Origin: Chitinophagales bacterium
Lineage (GTDB): Bacteria; Bacteroidota; Bacteroidia; Chitinophagales; Chitinophagaceae
Assembly (NCBI GenBank): GCA_026936105.1
Contig: JAIXKI010000002.1
Location: 263,556-327,555, forward strand
Length of the DNA: 64,000 nucleotides
Direction of reading: 5' to 3'
Below the pieces are notes generated by a model. It ran no database searches and was not told the origin of the DNA. It saw only the letters and a program-made list of their open reading frames with translations. Position numbers and translations under genes: made by a program. Below are positions 37,691 through 46,815 of the stretch, piece after piece. Each line of letters starts with the position of its first letter. Position 1 is the first letter of the stretch.

Positions 37691-39346
37691 TTAAAATTCC
37701 ACTTCAGCTTCCATTGTTTTATCTCCCCTGTTGAATTTCACTATGGCCTTTTCGCCTTTTTTGAACTTGCCCAATGCCTGCATATAGTTTTCAATTGTGG
37801 AGACGTTGAAATCGCCCAGTTGTATGATCACATCACCAGCCTGAAGGCCTGCTTTCTGTGCCGGCTTCCCATCAATTACTCCGTCTGCTTTTACCCCGGA
37901 CCCCGGATAAGTATAGTCCGGCATAATGCCCAGAGTGACACTGAACCTTGCAGAAGTTGTTGTTTGAGTCTCTCTTGTTTTGGTAAAAGTCAACCTGCTT
38001 TTGTTATTAAGGTAACTAATCACGGCAAATATATTTTTGATCACTTCCAGTTCGCCGTTATAATTTATTTTATCATAATCATCGGACGGCTTATGGTAAT
38101 CCGGATGAAGTCCGGTGAAATAGAAAAGCACAGGAATGTCTTTTCTGTAAAAAGAAGTGTGATCGCTTGGCCCGGTACCGCTGCTGTCAAATTTAAAAAT
38201 GAGGCCTGATCTTTTTTTATTGAAAGACGCAAACACAGGGCCCCATTCCGGTGAAGTGCCGTATCCACCTATGGTAAGAACATGAGTGCTGTCATTCAAT
38301 CTCCCTACCATATCCATATTGATCATATAATCTGTTTTCTCCAGATCGATTGTAGGATGGTCGGTAAAATATTTGGAGCCATATAATCCCAATTCTTCTC
38401 CGGAAAAAGCAATGAATAAATAGTTATTATTCTTTAGTTTGGATGATTTCAGCATTCTTGCCAGCTCTATCAATGCCGCTGTGCCGCTTGCATTATCATC
38501 AGCACCGTTGTGGATCAGGTGCGCTCCTGAAGCCAGTCTTGAATTGCCGTCTTCTCCATAACCCAGATGATCAAAGTGGGCTCCGATGATTACTGTTGTG
38601 GCAGCACCATTATCAATATACCCGATCACATTATGTCCGGTACGCTTCTTTTCTTCCAGTGTGAATTTTAATTTCAGATCGAAAGAGGCAGAGGCATCTT
38701 CAAAATACTTTGAGGCGGCATTTTTTGTAACATATACTACCGGAATGCTTACTGTTTCTGAACGGTCTTTCGGCTCGTAGCGGAGTTGGTCGTCTATATC
38801 GGAAGAATTGTAAAAGAAAAGTGCAGTGGCTCCTTTTTCTTTTGATCCTTTCACTGTCTTTTTAATAAAATCATATACATCAAAGTGTGGATTGCTCTTG
38901 TTTTCCTCTAATGCCTCACCCAGGTCAATGAACCAGGGCATTCCGATCTCTTTGATCGCTACGGAAGGAGAAGCTTCGAGTGAAGTATTGGGGCTGAAAG
39001 GAAAAACGAAATAGTCTTTCCCCGGTTCCAACTTATTGTTATCAATGATAAGATAGGAAGAGGGGCTCAGTTGTTTTCCGTCATCTACTTCAAAGGCCTG
39101 ATAATAACCATCTGTACCCTTTGCGGTTAATCCGGTATTTTTAAATTGGCTACTGATATACTCCATGGCCAGTTTTTCTCCCTCGGTACCGGTACGCCTC
39201 CCCTCGAGCTTATCGCTGGCCAGATATTCGATATGATGATGAAGGTTGGAAAAAATTGCTTTGTCAGCCTTCTTTAACTTTTGAGCTGTACTAACCTGAA
39301 AAGAAAGCGATAAAACAGCAACAACACAAAAACGAAAACGATTCAT
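37691..39346 (-). CDS. M28 family zinc peptidase with C-terminal PDZ domain, secreted
   Basis: A 551-aa protein: signal peptide (1-21), a protease-associated-like region, the M28 catalytic domain with G-A-H-F-D-H-L-G, N-G-A-D-D-N-A-S-G-T-A-A-L and F-S-G-E-E-L-G-L-Y-G-S, supplying the two-zinc site and catalytic Glu, and a C-terminal PDZ domain (about 455-551; G-V-I-D-G-K-P-A-Q-K-A-G-L-Q-A-G-D). M28 enzymes are aminopeptidases or carboxypeptidases; the PDZ may bind substrate C termini. It is the first gene of a four-gene run and has a TACCTTTG box 19 nt upstream. Confidence 0.9.
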   Translation of the reverse strand: MNRFRFCVVAVLSLSFQVSTAQKLKKADKAIFSNLHHHIEYLASDKLEGRRTGTEGEKLAMEYISSQFKNTGLTAKGTDGYYQAFEVDDGKQLSPSSYLIIDNNKLEPGKDYFVFPFSPNTSLEASPSVAIKEIGMPWFIDLGEALEENKSNPHFDVYDFIKKTVKGSKEKGATALFFYNSSDIDDQLRYEPKDRSETVSIPVVYVTKNAASKYFEDASASFDLKLKFTLEEKKRTGHNVIGYIDNGAATTVIIGAHFDHLGYGEDGNSRLASGAHLIHNGADDNASGTAALIELARMLKSSKLKNNNYLFIAFSGEELGLYGSKYFTDHPTIDLEKTDYMINMDMVGRLNDSTHVLTIGGYGTSPEWGPVFASFNKKRSGLIFKFDSSGTGPSDHTSFYRKDIPVLFYFTGLHPDYHKPSDDYDKINYNGELEVIKNIFAVISYLNNKSRLTFTKTRETQTTTSARFSVTLGIMPDYTYPGSGVKADGVIDGKPAQKAGLQAGDVIIQLGDFNVSTIENYMQALGKFKKGEKAIVKFNRGDKTMEAEVEF

Positions 39347-39365
39347 AATTTTTGATTAATTAAGA

Positions 39366-39373
39366 CAAAGGTA
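39366..39373 (-). promoter_or_regulatory. Bacteroidota promoter for the M28 operon
   Basis: The minus strand reads TACCTTTG, with a TTTG at 39398-39401 (minus) 24 nt further upstream, one base beyond the usual spacing limit. Confidence 0.5.
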
Positions 39374-39541
39374 TTAAGGGAGAAACTTATAGCGGGTCAA
39401 AAAATTATAATATCTGTTAAACCCGCCCTTTGAGCTTTTCGGTCTTCTATGCCTTCGGTCAGAGCATATTCCATATATCTAAGAAGCTGCAGTTAATATT
39501 CTTTAGTTTAAACCTTCTTAATTTGACAACTTATATTTTCC

Positions 39542-40846
39542 CTATTTCATATTCATGTAATCAACTACAAGATCACAAAATGCCATAATACCCGTTTTAA
39601 ATCCGCTTTCATCAATATAAAATTCAGAAGTATGGTGAGGCGGAGCTTTTTGGGGATCCATTCCTTTGGGCATACCTCCCAAAAAGAAAAAGAAAGCAGG
39701 GGCCTTGGTACCATAATAAGAAAAATCTTCGGCCCCGGTCTGCCATTCTGATTCTATCACATTGTCTTTCCCTGCTGCAGTTTGCAAAGAGGGAAGCATC
39801 TTTGTTACCAGGCCGGGGTCATTGTATGTCACCAGCGTTTTTGTATCAATCACAACTTCTGCAGTTGCTCCCGATGCCTCTGCAATATTCGTTACCGTTC
39901 TTCTTATTTTTTCATGAACTTTTGACTGCATTTTAGGATCGAGTGTTCTTATGGTTCCATACATGGTACAATCATCTGGTATGATATTACTCCTCACGCC
40001 TCCTTCAATTTTACCGACCGTTATGATCACCGGTGCTTTTGTAAGCTCCGATTGGCGGCTAACAATAGTTTGCAATGATTCAATGATCTGTGCAGAAACA
40101 ACAATTGGATCTACTCCCTGCCATGGTGAAGCGCCATGGCTTCCCTTACCTTTTACTTTAATGGAAAACCAGTCGGATGATGCCATGAAAGAACCCGGTT
40201 TGTAATAGATCTTTCCTGCTTCCAGTGATGACCAAATATGCAAGCCGAATACAGCATCTACTTTTGGGTCGTCCATTACTCCTTCTTTTACCATCAGCTT
40301 TGCCCCACCCTCTTCACCTTCGGGCGGACCTTCTTCTGCAGGCTGAAAAATAAATTTCACCGTTCCTTTAAGGTCCTTTTTCATATCAGAAAGAACTTTT
40401 GCGACACTCATCATAATGGCCACGTGCGAATCATGGCCACAGGCATGCATTACCCCTACTTCCTGGCCATTATATATTGATCTTTCTTTTGAAGCAAATG
40501 GAACGTTCGATTTTTCAGTGATCGGCAAGCCATCCATGTCTGCCCTTAATGCAATGCAGGGTCCGGGAGAACCTCCTCGCAAGATCCCAACCACTCCTGT
40601 TTTAGCAATCCCTTCTTTTACCTCCATACCTAAACTTTTAAGAAAATCGGCAACGATCTTTGAGGTTCTGAACTCATGATTACCCAGCTCAGGATGTTGG
40701 TGCAGATCTCTTCTCCACTCTATGCATTGCGATTCTATTGCATCAGAGGCAGCTTTGATCTTTTGTTTCAACAAAGCAATATTGTTCTGTGCATTCAGCT
40801 GTATTGCAGCCAATACAGATATCAAAAAAACGATCCGGACCTTCAT
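39542..40846 (-). CDS. M20 family amidohydrolase / peptidase, secreted
   Basis: A 434-aa protein with a signal peptide (1-19). The M20D pattern is clear: L-R-A-D-M-D-G-L-P-I-T-E, M-H-A-C-G-H-D-S-H-V-A (metal ligands Cys-Gly-His-Asp), F-Q-P-A-E-E-G-P-P-E-G-E-E-G-G and the C-terminal H-H-T-S-E-F. The family hydrolyses N-acyl or amino-acid amide bonds (hippurate, indole-acetyl amino acids, N-acetyl-diaminopimelate). Substrate unknown; the export signal suggests scavenging outside the cytoplasm. Confidence 0.9.
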   Translation of the reverse strand: MKVRIVFLISVLAAIQLNAQNNIALLKQKIKAASDAIESQCIEWRRDLHQHPELGNHEFRTSKIVADFLKSLGMEVKEGIAKTGVVGILRGGSPGPCIALRADMDGLPITEKSNVPFASKERSIYNGQEVGVMHACGHDSHVAIMMSVAKVLSDMKKDLKGTVKFIFQPAEEGPPEGEEGGAKLMVKEGVMDDPKVDAVFGLHIWSSLEAGKIYYKPGSFMASSDWFSIKVKGKGSHGASPWQGVDPIVVSAQIIESLQTIVSRQSELTKAPVIITVGKIEGGVRSNIIPDDCTMYGTIRTLDPKMQSKVHEKIRRTVTNIAEASGATAEVVIDTKTLVTYNDPGLVTKMLPSLQTAAGKDNVIESEWQTGAEDFSYYGTKAPAFFFFLGGMPKGMDPQKAPPHHTSEFYIDESGFKTGIMAFCDLVVDYMNMK

Positions 40847-40936
40847 AAAAAACTTTTTATGAATTTAAAGATTATTGTGGTTCCCTTTTTTTTATTTTCC
40901 AACTTTGTTGAGTTGTTTTTATATTTTTAAGGTCCG

Positions 40937-42178
40937 ATGCTGATTCGCCATCTTCATTTTCTCCGTTCTGTCTTTCTGAACAGCATTACTGCTTTTGGTG
41001 GCCCGCAGGCACACATTGCAATGATGATGAAGACCTTTGTCCGTCAGCGCCCTTACATTACCGAACAAGAACTGATGGAATACACTGCTTTTTGCCAGTT
41101 ATTACCCGGCGCTTCATCCACACAAACAATTACACTGATAGGATATAAAAGAGGGGGGGTGCCTCTGGCCGTACTTGCATTGATTATTTGGATATTACCT
41201 GCCAGTATTTTGATGGGGGCTTTGTCCTTTGTACTTCACTATATTGATAAAAACGCTTTGCATTCCGATATTTTCAAATTCATTATTCCCATGGCTGTCG
41301 GATTCATGGTTTATGCTTCTGTTGCCGCCTTTCCTTTTGCAATTAAAAATCAGGTCACGTGGATCATAATGATCTTTTCCACGATTGCAACTTATCTCTT
41401 TTTCAGACAACCCTGGATCTTTCCTGTTTTGATCGTTCTTGGTGGAGTCACCACCAACCTTAGCAAAAAACGTATTCCCCAGACCGAAGTAAAACCTAAA
41501 AAGATACGATGGTGGAATTTCTGGCTCTTTGGTATCATCTTTATATTAGCCGGAGTGCTTAGTGAAAAAGCAAGAAAAGAAGACTGGCATGAAAGAAAAC
41601 CAATAAATCTCTTTGAAAATACTTATCGTATGGGTAGCCTGATATTTGGAGGCGGACAGGTACTTATGCCTCTTATGTATGAACAGTTCAGCGTGCGCCC
41701 CTTAGAAATGACAAGAAAAGACCCTAATGTGATACAGATCAACAAAGAGGATATGTACACGGGTATGGGAATCATTAGGGCTATGCCCGGAGCCGTATTT
41801 TCCATTGCTTCATTTGCCGGAGGCATGGCGTTAAAGGATATGGGAACTGGTATGCACCTCTTGGGTTGCCTGATCGGCACCATTGCCATCTTTTTACCAA
41901 GTCTATTATTGGTGTTATTCTTCTTTCCGGTTTGGAGCCATTTAAAAAAATTTGCAGCTGTTTACCGATCGTTGGAAGGGATTAATGCAGTAGTAGTAGG
42001 CATTATGATAGCAGCTACATTCTATATGATGAGGGATATTTCTCTGTTGGAAGCGAAAACGATCAGCTTTCTGAACCTGGGTGTAATCCTTGGAACTTTT
42101 TTACTTCTGAAATATACACGTATCCCCTCGCCTGCAATTGTTGTCGTTTGCCTTTTACTAGGTTATTTTTTTACATAA
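40937..42178 (+). CDS. chrA: Chromate transporter (CHR family)
   Basis: A 413-aa membrane protein made of two homologous CHR halves with about ten helices. Half one has [14 protein letters not shown] and [10 protein letters not shown]; half two has [13 protein letters not shown] and [10 protein letters not shown], the duplicated signature of ChrA. It exports chromate or a similar oxyanion; no chrB regulator is present. Its 3' end overlaps that of nadD on the other strand by 16 nt. Confidence 0.9.
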   Translation: MLIRHLHFLRSVFLNSITAFGGPQAHIAMMMKTFVRQRPYITEQELMEYTAFCQLLPGASSTQTITLIGYKRGGVPLAVLALIIWILPASILMGALSFVLHYIDKNALHSDIFKFIIPMAVGFMVYASVAAFPFAIKNQVTWIIMIFSTIATYLFFRQPWIFPVLIVLGGVTTNLSKKRIPQTEVKPKKIRWWNFWLFGIIFILAGVLSEKARKEDWHERKPINLFENTYRMGSLIFGGGQVLMPLMYEQFSVRPLEMTRKDPNVIQINKEDMYTGMGIIRAMPGAVFSIASFAGGMALKDMGTGMHLLGCLIGTIAIFLPSLLLVLFFFPVWSHLKKFAAVYRSLEGINAVVVGIMIAATFYMMRDISLLEAKTISFLNLGVILGTFLLLKYTRIPSPAIVVVCLLLGYFFT

Positions 42179-42738
42179 TATCTTCCTTTCAATATTTCTT
42201 CATACACTTTATCAGGAACCAGGTAACGGGCAGATTTTTTCTGAGCAATGAGTTCCCTGATCTGTGTTGAAGAAATTTCCAGTAATGGAGCTTTGAGAAT
42301 ATTAAATTTTGACTGAATGTCATTTTCAATTTTAAATCCGGGCCTCAGGTAAACAATGATCTCATGGTTTGAAACAATGGATTCCCAGTTTTTCCATTTC
42401 TTGAGGTTTTGAAAACTGTCACTGCCCATTATGATCACGAAATTGTGTTCCGGATACTTTTCCTGCAGATAAGCAAGCGTATTTGATGTATAGGATGGCC
42501 TTGTGAGGTGAAATTCAATATCAGATACCCTTACTCTATTATCATCTTCTGTTGCCAGTTTTAGCAAATGAAGTCTATGATATTCGTTTAGAAGGGTTGA
42601 CTCGGCCTTAAAAGGATTTTGTGGTGAAACAATAAACCAAACTTTATCCAGGTCGGTCTCATTTAAAGCATGATTTGCAATTATCAGATGCCCAACATGA
42701 ACAGGGTTAAAAGAGCCAAAATATAAACCTATTTTCAT
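42163..42738 (-). CDS. nadD: Nicotinate-nucleotide adenylyltransferase
   Basis: A 191-aa nucleotidyltransferase that converts nicotinate mononucleotide and ATP to deamido-NAD. The N-terminal [13 protein letters not shown] holds the (T/H)xGH motif, and the C-terminal I-S-S-T-Q-I-R is the ISSTxxR motif. Normal length. It overlaps chrA tail to tail by 16 nt. Confidence 0.94.
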   Translation of the reverse strand: MKIGLYFGSFNPVHVGHLIIANHALNETDLDKVWFIVSPQNPFKAESTLLNEYHRLHLLKLATEDDNRVRVSDIEFHLTRPSYTSNTLAYLQEKYPEHNFVIIMGSDSFQNLKKWKNWESIVSNHEIIVYLRPGFKIENDIQSKFNILKAPLLEISSTQIRELIAQKKSARYLVPDKVYEEILKGRYYVKK

Positions 42739-42943
42739 TTAATATGCTGATTATCAATGTGTTATACAGTGTGTTGTCTATGAAAGCAATATTAATTATA
42801 TGATGTTTACTTTCTTTTATAAATCATTAATGATCTCTAATAGCTTTTCCTAAAGAAATGCTCATTTTAAATTATTTGATTTTTTATTCCGATGCGGCAA
42901 AACTAATATTGTATTTCGTCCTCTGTTTAGAAATTTTGCCATT

Positions 42944-43390
42944 ATGCAAAAAAGAGCATCAAAACCCGTAATCAATTTCTTTTATCCTTATAGGAAGTGC
43001 TATATAAGAAACAGTACTGGTCTTAAATCTTTTATCACTATGCTTTTCATCAATGAAGGAAAAAGACTGGAGAGCATGAATTATGTGTTTTGTTCTGATT
43101 ATGAATTATTGAAAATTAATAAAGAATACCTGGGCCACAACTATTTTACAGACATAATAACTTTTAATCTTTCGGAGCATTACAGGCCAATCAAAGGCGA
43201 AGCTTATATGAGTATTGACAGAGTAAAGGCAAATGCTTTTCAAATGAAGATATCGTTCAGAAAAGAACTTCTAAGAGTAATTTTTCATGGTTCGTTGCAT
43301 TTATGCGGCTACAATGACAAAACAAAAAGCCAGAAAGCTAAAATGAGGAAGAAGGAGGATTATTATCTATCTCTTTACCTAAATAAATGA
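42944..43390 (+). CDS. ybeY: Endoribonuclease YbeY, rRNA maturation
   Basis: A 148-aa single-strand RNase for 16S rRNA 3' processing and ribosome quality control. The zinc motif begins F-H-G-S-L-H-L-C-G-Y but continues N-D-K where the family has D-H, so the third histidine ligand is missing. I recall this substitution as common in Bacteroidota YbeY, so it is probably functional with another ligand. Normal length. mnmG follows after 108 nt with its own -7 box. Confidence 0.85.
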   Translation: MQKRASKPVINFFYPYRKCYIRNSTGLKSFITMLFINEGKRLESMNYVFCSDYELLKINKEYLGHNYFTDIITFNLSEHYRPIKGEAYMSIDRVKANAFQMKISFRKELLRVIFHGSLHLCGYNDKTKSQKAKMRKKEDYYLSLYLNK

Positions 43391-43470
43391 GAATCATAAG
43401 AAGAGGCTAATGTTTCACGTGAAAACTGTAATCAATCAGCCATTATCCATCTGTTTTCCTTCTATGAGAG

Positions 43471-43478
43471 TAACTTTG
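43471..43478 (+). promoter_or_regulatory. Bacteroidota -7 box for mnmG
   Basis: TAACTTTG is a perfect TAnnTTTG match 20 nt upstream of the GTG start of mnmG. The expected -33 TTTG is not clear. Confidence 0.5.
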
Positions 43479-43498
43479 CAGTCCTTAATTCGAAAACA

Positions 43499-45361
43499 GT
43501 GTTTCAGGAATACGATGTAATTGTAGTAGGGGCAGGGCATGCGGGAAGTGAGGCTGCCGCTGCAGCCGCAAACATGGGCTCAAAAACGCTTTTGATCACC
43601 ATGAATATGCAGGTTATTGCCCAAATGAGTTGCAATCCTGCCATGGGAGGCATTGCTAAAGGGCAGATAGTGAGGGAAATAGACGCATTGGGCGGATATT
43701 CCGGAATTGTGAGTGATCTGTCAATGATCCAGTTCAGAATGTTGAACAGGTCGAAAGGGCCCGCCATGTGGAGCCCCAGAACTCAAAATGATAGAATGCT
43801 TTTCTCCCAGAAATGGAGGGAAATGCTTGAAAATACCCCTAATCTTGATTTTTACCAGGATATGGTAAAAGCATTGCTGGTAAAAGGCAACAAAGTGACC
43901 GGAGTCGTGAGCGGTTTAGGTCATGAAATACGGTCAAAATCAGTTGTTTTAACTAACGGTACTTTTTTGAACGGGATCATTCATGTCGGAGAAAAACATT
44001 TCGGAGGAGGCAGAATGGGAGAGAGGGCTGCAACCGGGCTTACCGAACAACTTGTTTCATTAGGGTTTGATAGTCAAAGACTTAAAACTGGAACACCCCC
44101 AAGAGTGGACGGGAGGAGCCTGGATTACTCAAAAATGGAAGAACAGCCCGGCGATACGGAGATCACAGGCTTTTCGTTTCTACAAACTCCAAAACCGCAT
44201 CAACAAAGAAGTTGCTGGATCACTTATACTAATCAAAAGGTTCACGATATACTGAAAACCGGGTTTGACAAAAGCCCCATGTTTACCGGCAGGATAGAAG
44301 GAACCGGTCCGAGGTATTGCCCAAGCATCGAAGACAAAATAAACAGATTTTCAGAAAAAGAAAGGCATCAACTCTTTATTGAACCTGAAGGATGGAACAC
44401 GATTGAGATCTATGTAAACGGTTTTTCTACTTCATTACCTGAAGAAGTGCAATACGAAGCAATTCGTATGATTCCGGGTTTTGAGAATTCTAAAATGTTT
44501 CGGCCGGGATATGCCATTGAATATGACTACTTTCCTCCCACACAGCTTCATTACTCTTTGGAAACCAAACTGATAGACAATTTGTTTTTTGCGGGCCAGA
44601 TAAACGGAACCACCGGATATGAAGAAGCCGCATGCCAGGGAATAATTGCCGGAATAAATGCCCATCAAAAGATCAATTCTCGGGACCCGGTCATTTTGAG
44701 GCGTAGTGATGCTTATATCGGCGTTCTAATAGACGACCTGATCAGCAAAGGGACAAAAGAACCTTACAGAATGTTTACTTCAAGGGCTGAGTTCAGAACT
44801 CTTTTAAGACAAGACAATGCAGATCTCAGACTGACCGAATTAGGTTATCGTCTTGGTTTGGCTTCCCAGGAAAGAATGGATAGGGTAGATGCTAAAAGAG
44901 ATGCTGTTGATGAGGTTAAAAGAATTCTGGAAACAATGCTGATGGATCCGGAAGAAGTGAATCCATATCTGGAAAAACTGAATTCTTCTCAGATCAGTGA
45001 AAAGCAAAGAGCTCACAGGCTTTTATTACGTCCTGAACTTGAATTGGAGGATCTGATAAGAATGGCGCCGGAACTGGGATCTAAACTTATAGGTTACGAA
45101 AAAGAAATACTTGAACAGGCCTCCATTCAGATAAAGTACGACATCTATATAGAAAAGGAGAAGGATCTGGTAAAAAAAATGGCTTTGCTTGAAGAACTTC
45201 AGATACCCGAAAACTTTGATTATAAAAAGATCGTTGCGCTAGGAAATGAAGCAAGGGAAAAACTGAATAATGTGAAACCGACGACTCTTGGCCAGGCAAG
45301 CAGAATATCAGGTATCAACCCTGCGGATGTTCAGATACTGATGGTTTATATGGGGCGATAG
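43499..45361 (+). CDS. mnmG: tRNA uridine-5-carboxymethylaminomethyl modification enzyme
   Basis: A 620-aa FAD protein (GidA) that, with MnmE, installs the carboxymethylaminomethyl group at C5 of wobble U34. Seen: the dinucleotide-binding V-V-G-A-G-H-A-G-S-E-A at the N terminus, G-G-I-A-K-G, C-N-P-A-M-G-G, P-R-Y-C-P-S-I-E-D-K and G-Q-I-N-G-T-T-G-Y-E-E-A-A. Start is GTG. It acts on the same tRNA base as SelU (about 10 kb away), so the two modifications meet at U34. Its end overlaps the convergent ATP-grasp-SET gene by 47 nt. Confidence 0.96.
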   Translation: MFQEYDVIVVGAGHAGSEAAAAAANMGSKTLLITMNMQVIAQMSCNPAMGGIAKGQIVREIDALGGYSGIVSDLSMIQFRMLNRSKGPAMWSPRTQNDRMLFSQKWREMLENTPNLDFYQDMVKALLVKGNKVTGVVSGLGHEIRSKSVVLTNGTFLNGIIHVGEKHFGGGRMGERAATGLTEQLVSLGFDSQRLKTGTPPRVDGRSLDYSKMEEQPGDTEITGFSFLQTPKPHQQRSCWITYTNQKVHDILKTGFDKSPMFTGRIEGTGPRYCPSIEDKINRFSEKERHQLFIEPEGWNTIEIYVNGFSTSLPEEVQYEAIRMIPGFENSKMFRPGYAIEYDYFPPTQLHYSLETKLIDNLFFAGQINGTTGYEEAACQGIIAGINAHQKINSRDPVILRRSDAYIGVLIDDLISKGTKEPYRMFTSRAEFRTLLRQDNADLRLTELGYRLGLASQERMDRVDAKRDAVDEVKRILETMLMDPEEVNPYLEKLNSSQISEKQRAHRLLLRPELELEDLIRMAPELGSKLIGYEKEILEQASIQIKYDIYIEKEKDLVKKMALLEELQIPENFDYKKIVALGNEAREKLNNVKPTTLGQASRISGINPADVQILMVYMGR

Positions 45362-46808
45362 GACGTTTGTTTTTTCTACCCACCTTTTTTGCCTGTTCTT
45401 TTTTAGTAACCGACATATCCCTGATTCCTGTGATCAATCCCCTGCAATTGGGTGAACCGCAACTGCAACTGAATGGTTCCATGGTTTCATCAAGAAACCG
45501 GGCATAATCCAAAGTCAGCTCTTCGTCTTTATTAATATTTTTAATGGCGATCACATTCAATCCGTCAAATTCAGTGTTTGGATCACAGCTATGATTTTGC
45601 GGGGCCCACTCTGCCGGATCTTCATCCCATAAAATGTAAACCTCTTTACTTATAGGATAAGCATAACGCCTGAAGGTCTCTTTTTCTTTTTCACTCCAGG
45701 TCTTTTCCATATGCCTCCTGGTAATGATCCTCTGTGCTTTCTCTTCTCCTCTGAAAACTATTTCTCCCCTTGAAATTTCTCGGTTGGCATAGATCCCGAA
45801 ACCTGAAATAGAGTTTCCTTTTATCTCAAAAGGCTTTTGTTTTCTTTTATGCCTTGCAATACCTTCCGCAATGATATGGCGTAAAAATCCCGATTGTCCG
45901 ATGCCGTCAAATTTTAAAATAAAATCTGCAGAGCCTTCCCATCCGTCAGAATAAAAAACGGAACATGTAAAATTCAATTCGAGAAAATAAATCTCTTTTT
46001 GATCATTCACCCTGAAATCCATCCTGCAATATCCAACACCACCGAAGGCCTGAAATATTTTCTTAGTCGCATCTCTCAGCCCAACTTCCAGTTCAGCATC
46101 ATTACAGGGATGGTTGCAATCGGGATGAAGTTCCCATGTTTTTAACGCATAGGTTTTAAACTCCAGTCCTTCCGGAAATATATATTCTACCGGCTTAAAT
46201 GTTGTACACTCCCGCGGATCATCTGCGTTGGCAGCAACCAGTACTGTGAATTCCCTGCCTGCTATATATTCTTCTACCAAAAGGCTATTGTGTTCTTCAA
46301 TGATCGCTGCACACTTTTCCTTCAGTTCATCAAGGTTATGAACCAGTGAATGTTCATCAATACCCCGACTGTCGCCTGCATGTGCAGGTTTCACAAATAA
46401 TGGATATTTTAAGTGGCGAGTTTCTTCTTCAATATTCTCAAGTGAGTTGATCAATGCATACACAGGCACATTCACTCCTTCCGAATAGGCCACATATTTC
46501 ATCAGCTTTTTGGGTATATCGAATAAACGAGTTCCGGGCCCAGTAATGGGCAGGTTCAATAATTCTGCATTGAAATAAATATCATGGCCCGGCACTTCCC
46601 AGTCGGGATAACCTTCGCAGAGATTAACAAAGATGTCATAACCTTTTTTACCCAGCTCCCTTAATTGTTTATAAGTGGTCAGCTTATTGATGAATACATG
46701 ATCCATTTGAGATTCAGGCATCAATGCTGATAAAATCCGCACAGGATCATATTCTTTATAATCAACCGAAGTGGTTGAATAATCGGGTAGCAACACACAT
46801 ATCTTCAT
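45315..46808 (-). CDS. ATP-grasp ligase fused to a SET methyltransferase domain
   Basis: A 497-aa fusion. Residues 1-95 form a pre-ATP-grasp domain; 100-315 are a D-Ala-D-Ala-ligase-like ATP-grasp domain with F-V-K140-P-A-H, V-E-E180-Y-I-A-G-R-E, R-M-D264-F and the Mg-binding F-L-E277-L-N279. Residues 328-458 are a SET domain with N405-H-S-C-D-P-N411, E-E-L-T-L-D-Y435 and a post-SET zinc cluster C448-x-C450-x4-C455. A basic tail follows. ATP-grasp enzymes form amide bonds through an acyl phosphate; SET domains methylate lysine amines with SAM. The start at 46808 is preferred over an ATG 42 nt upstream, which would overlap the previous gene. Substrate unknown. Confidence 0.85.
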   Translation of the reverse strand: MKICVLLPDYSTTSVDYKEYDPVRILSALMPESQMDHVFINKLTTYKQLRELGKKGYDIFVNLCEGYPDWEVPGHDIYFNAELLNLPITGPGTRLFDIPKKLMKYVAYSEGVNVPVYALINSLENIEEETRHLKYPLFVKPAHAGDSRGIDEHSLVHNLDELKEKCAAIIEEHNSLLVEEYIAGREFTVLVAANADDPRECTTFKPVEYIFPEGLEFKTYALKTWELHPDCNHPCNDAELEVGLRDATKKIFQAFGGVGYCRMDFRVNDQKEIYFLELNFTCSVFYSDGWEGSADFILKFDGIGQSGFLRHIIAEGIARHKRKQKPFEIKGNSISGFGIYANREISRGEIVFRGEEKAQRIITRRHMEKTWSEKEKETFRRYAYPISKEVYILWDEDPAEWAPQNHSCDPNTEFDGLNVIAIKNINKDEELTLDYARFLDETMEPFSCSCGSPNCRGLITGIRDMSVTKKEQAKKVGRKNKRPIAPYKPSVSEHPQG

Positions 46809-46815
46809 ATAGAAA

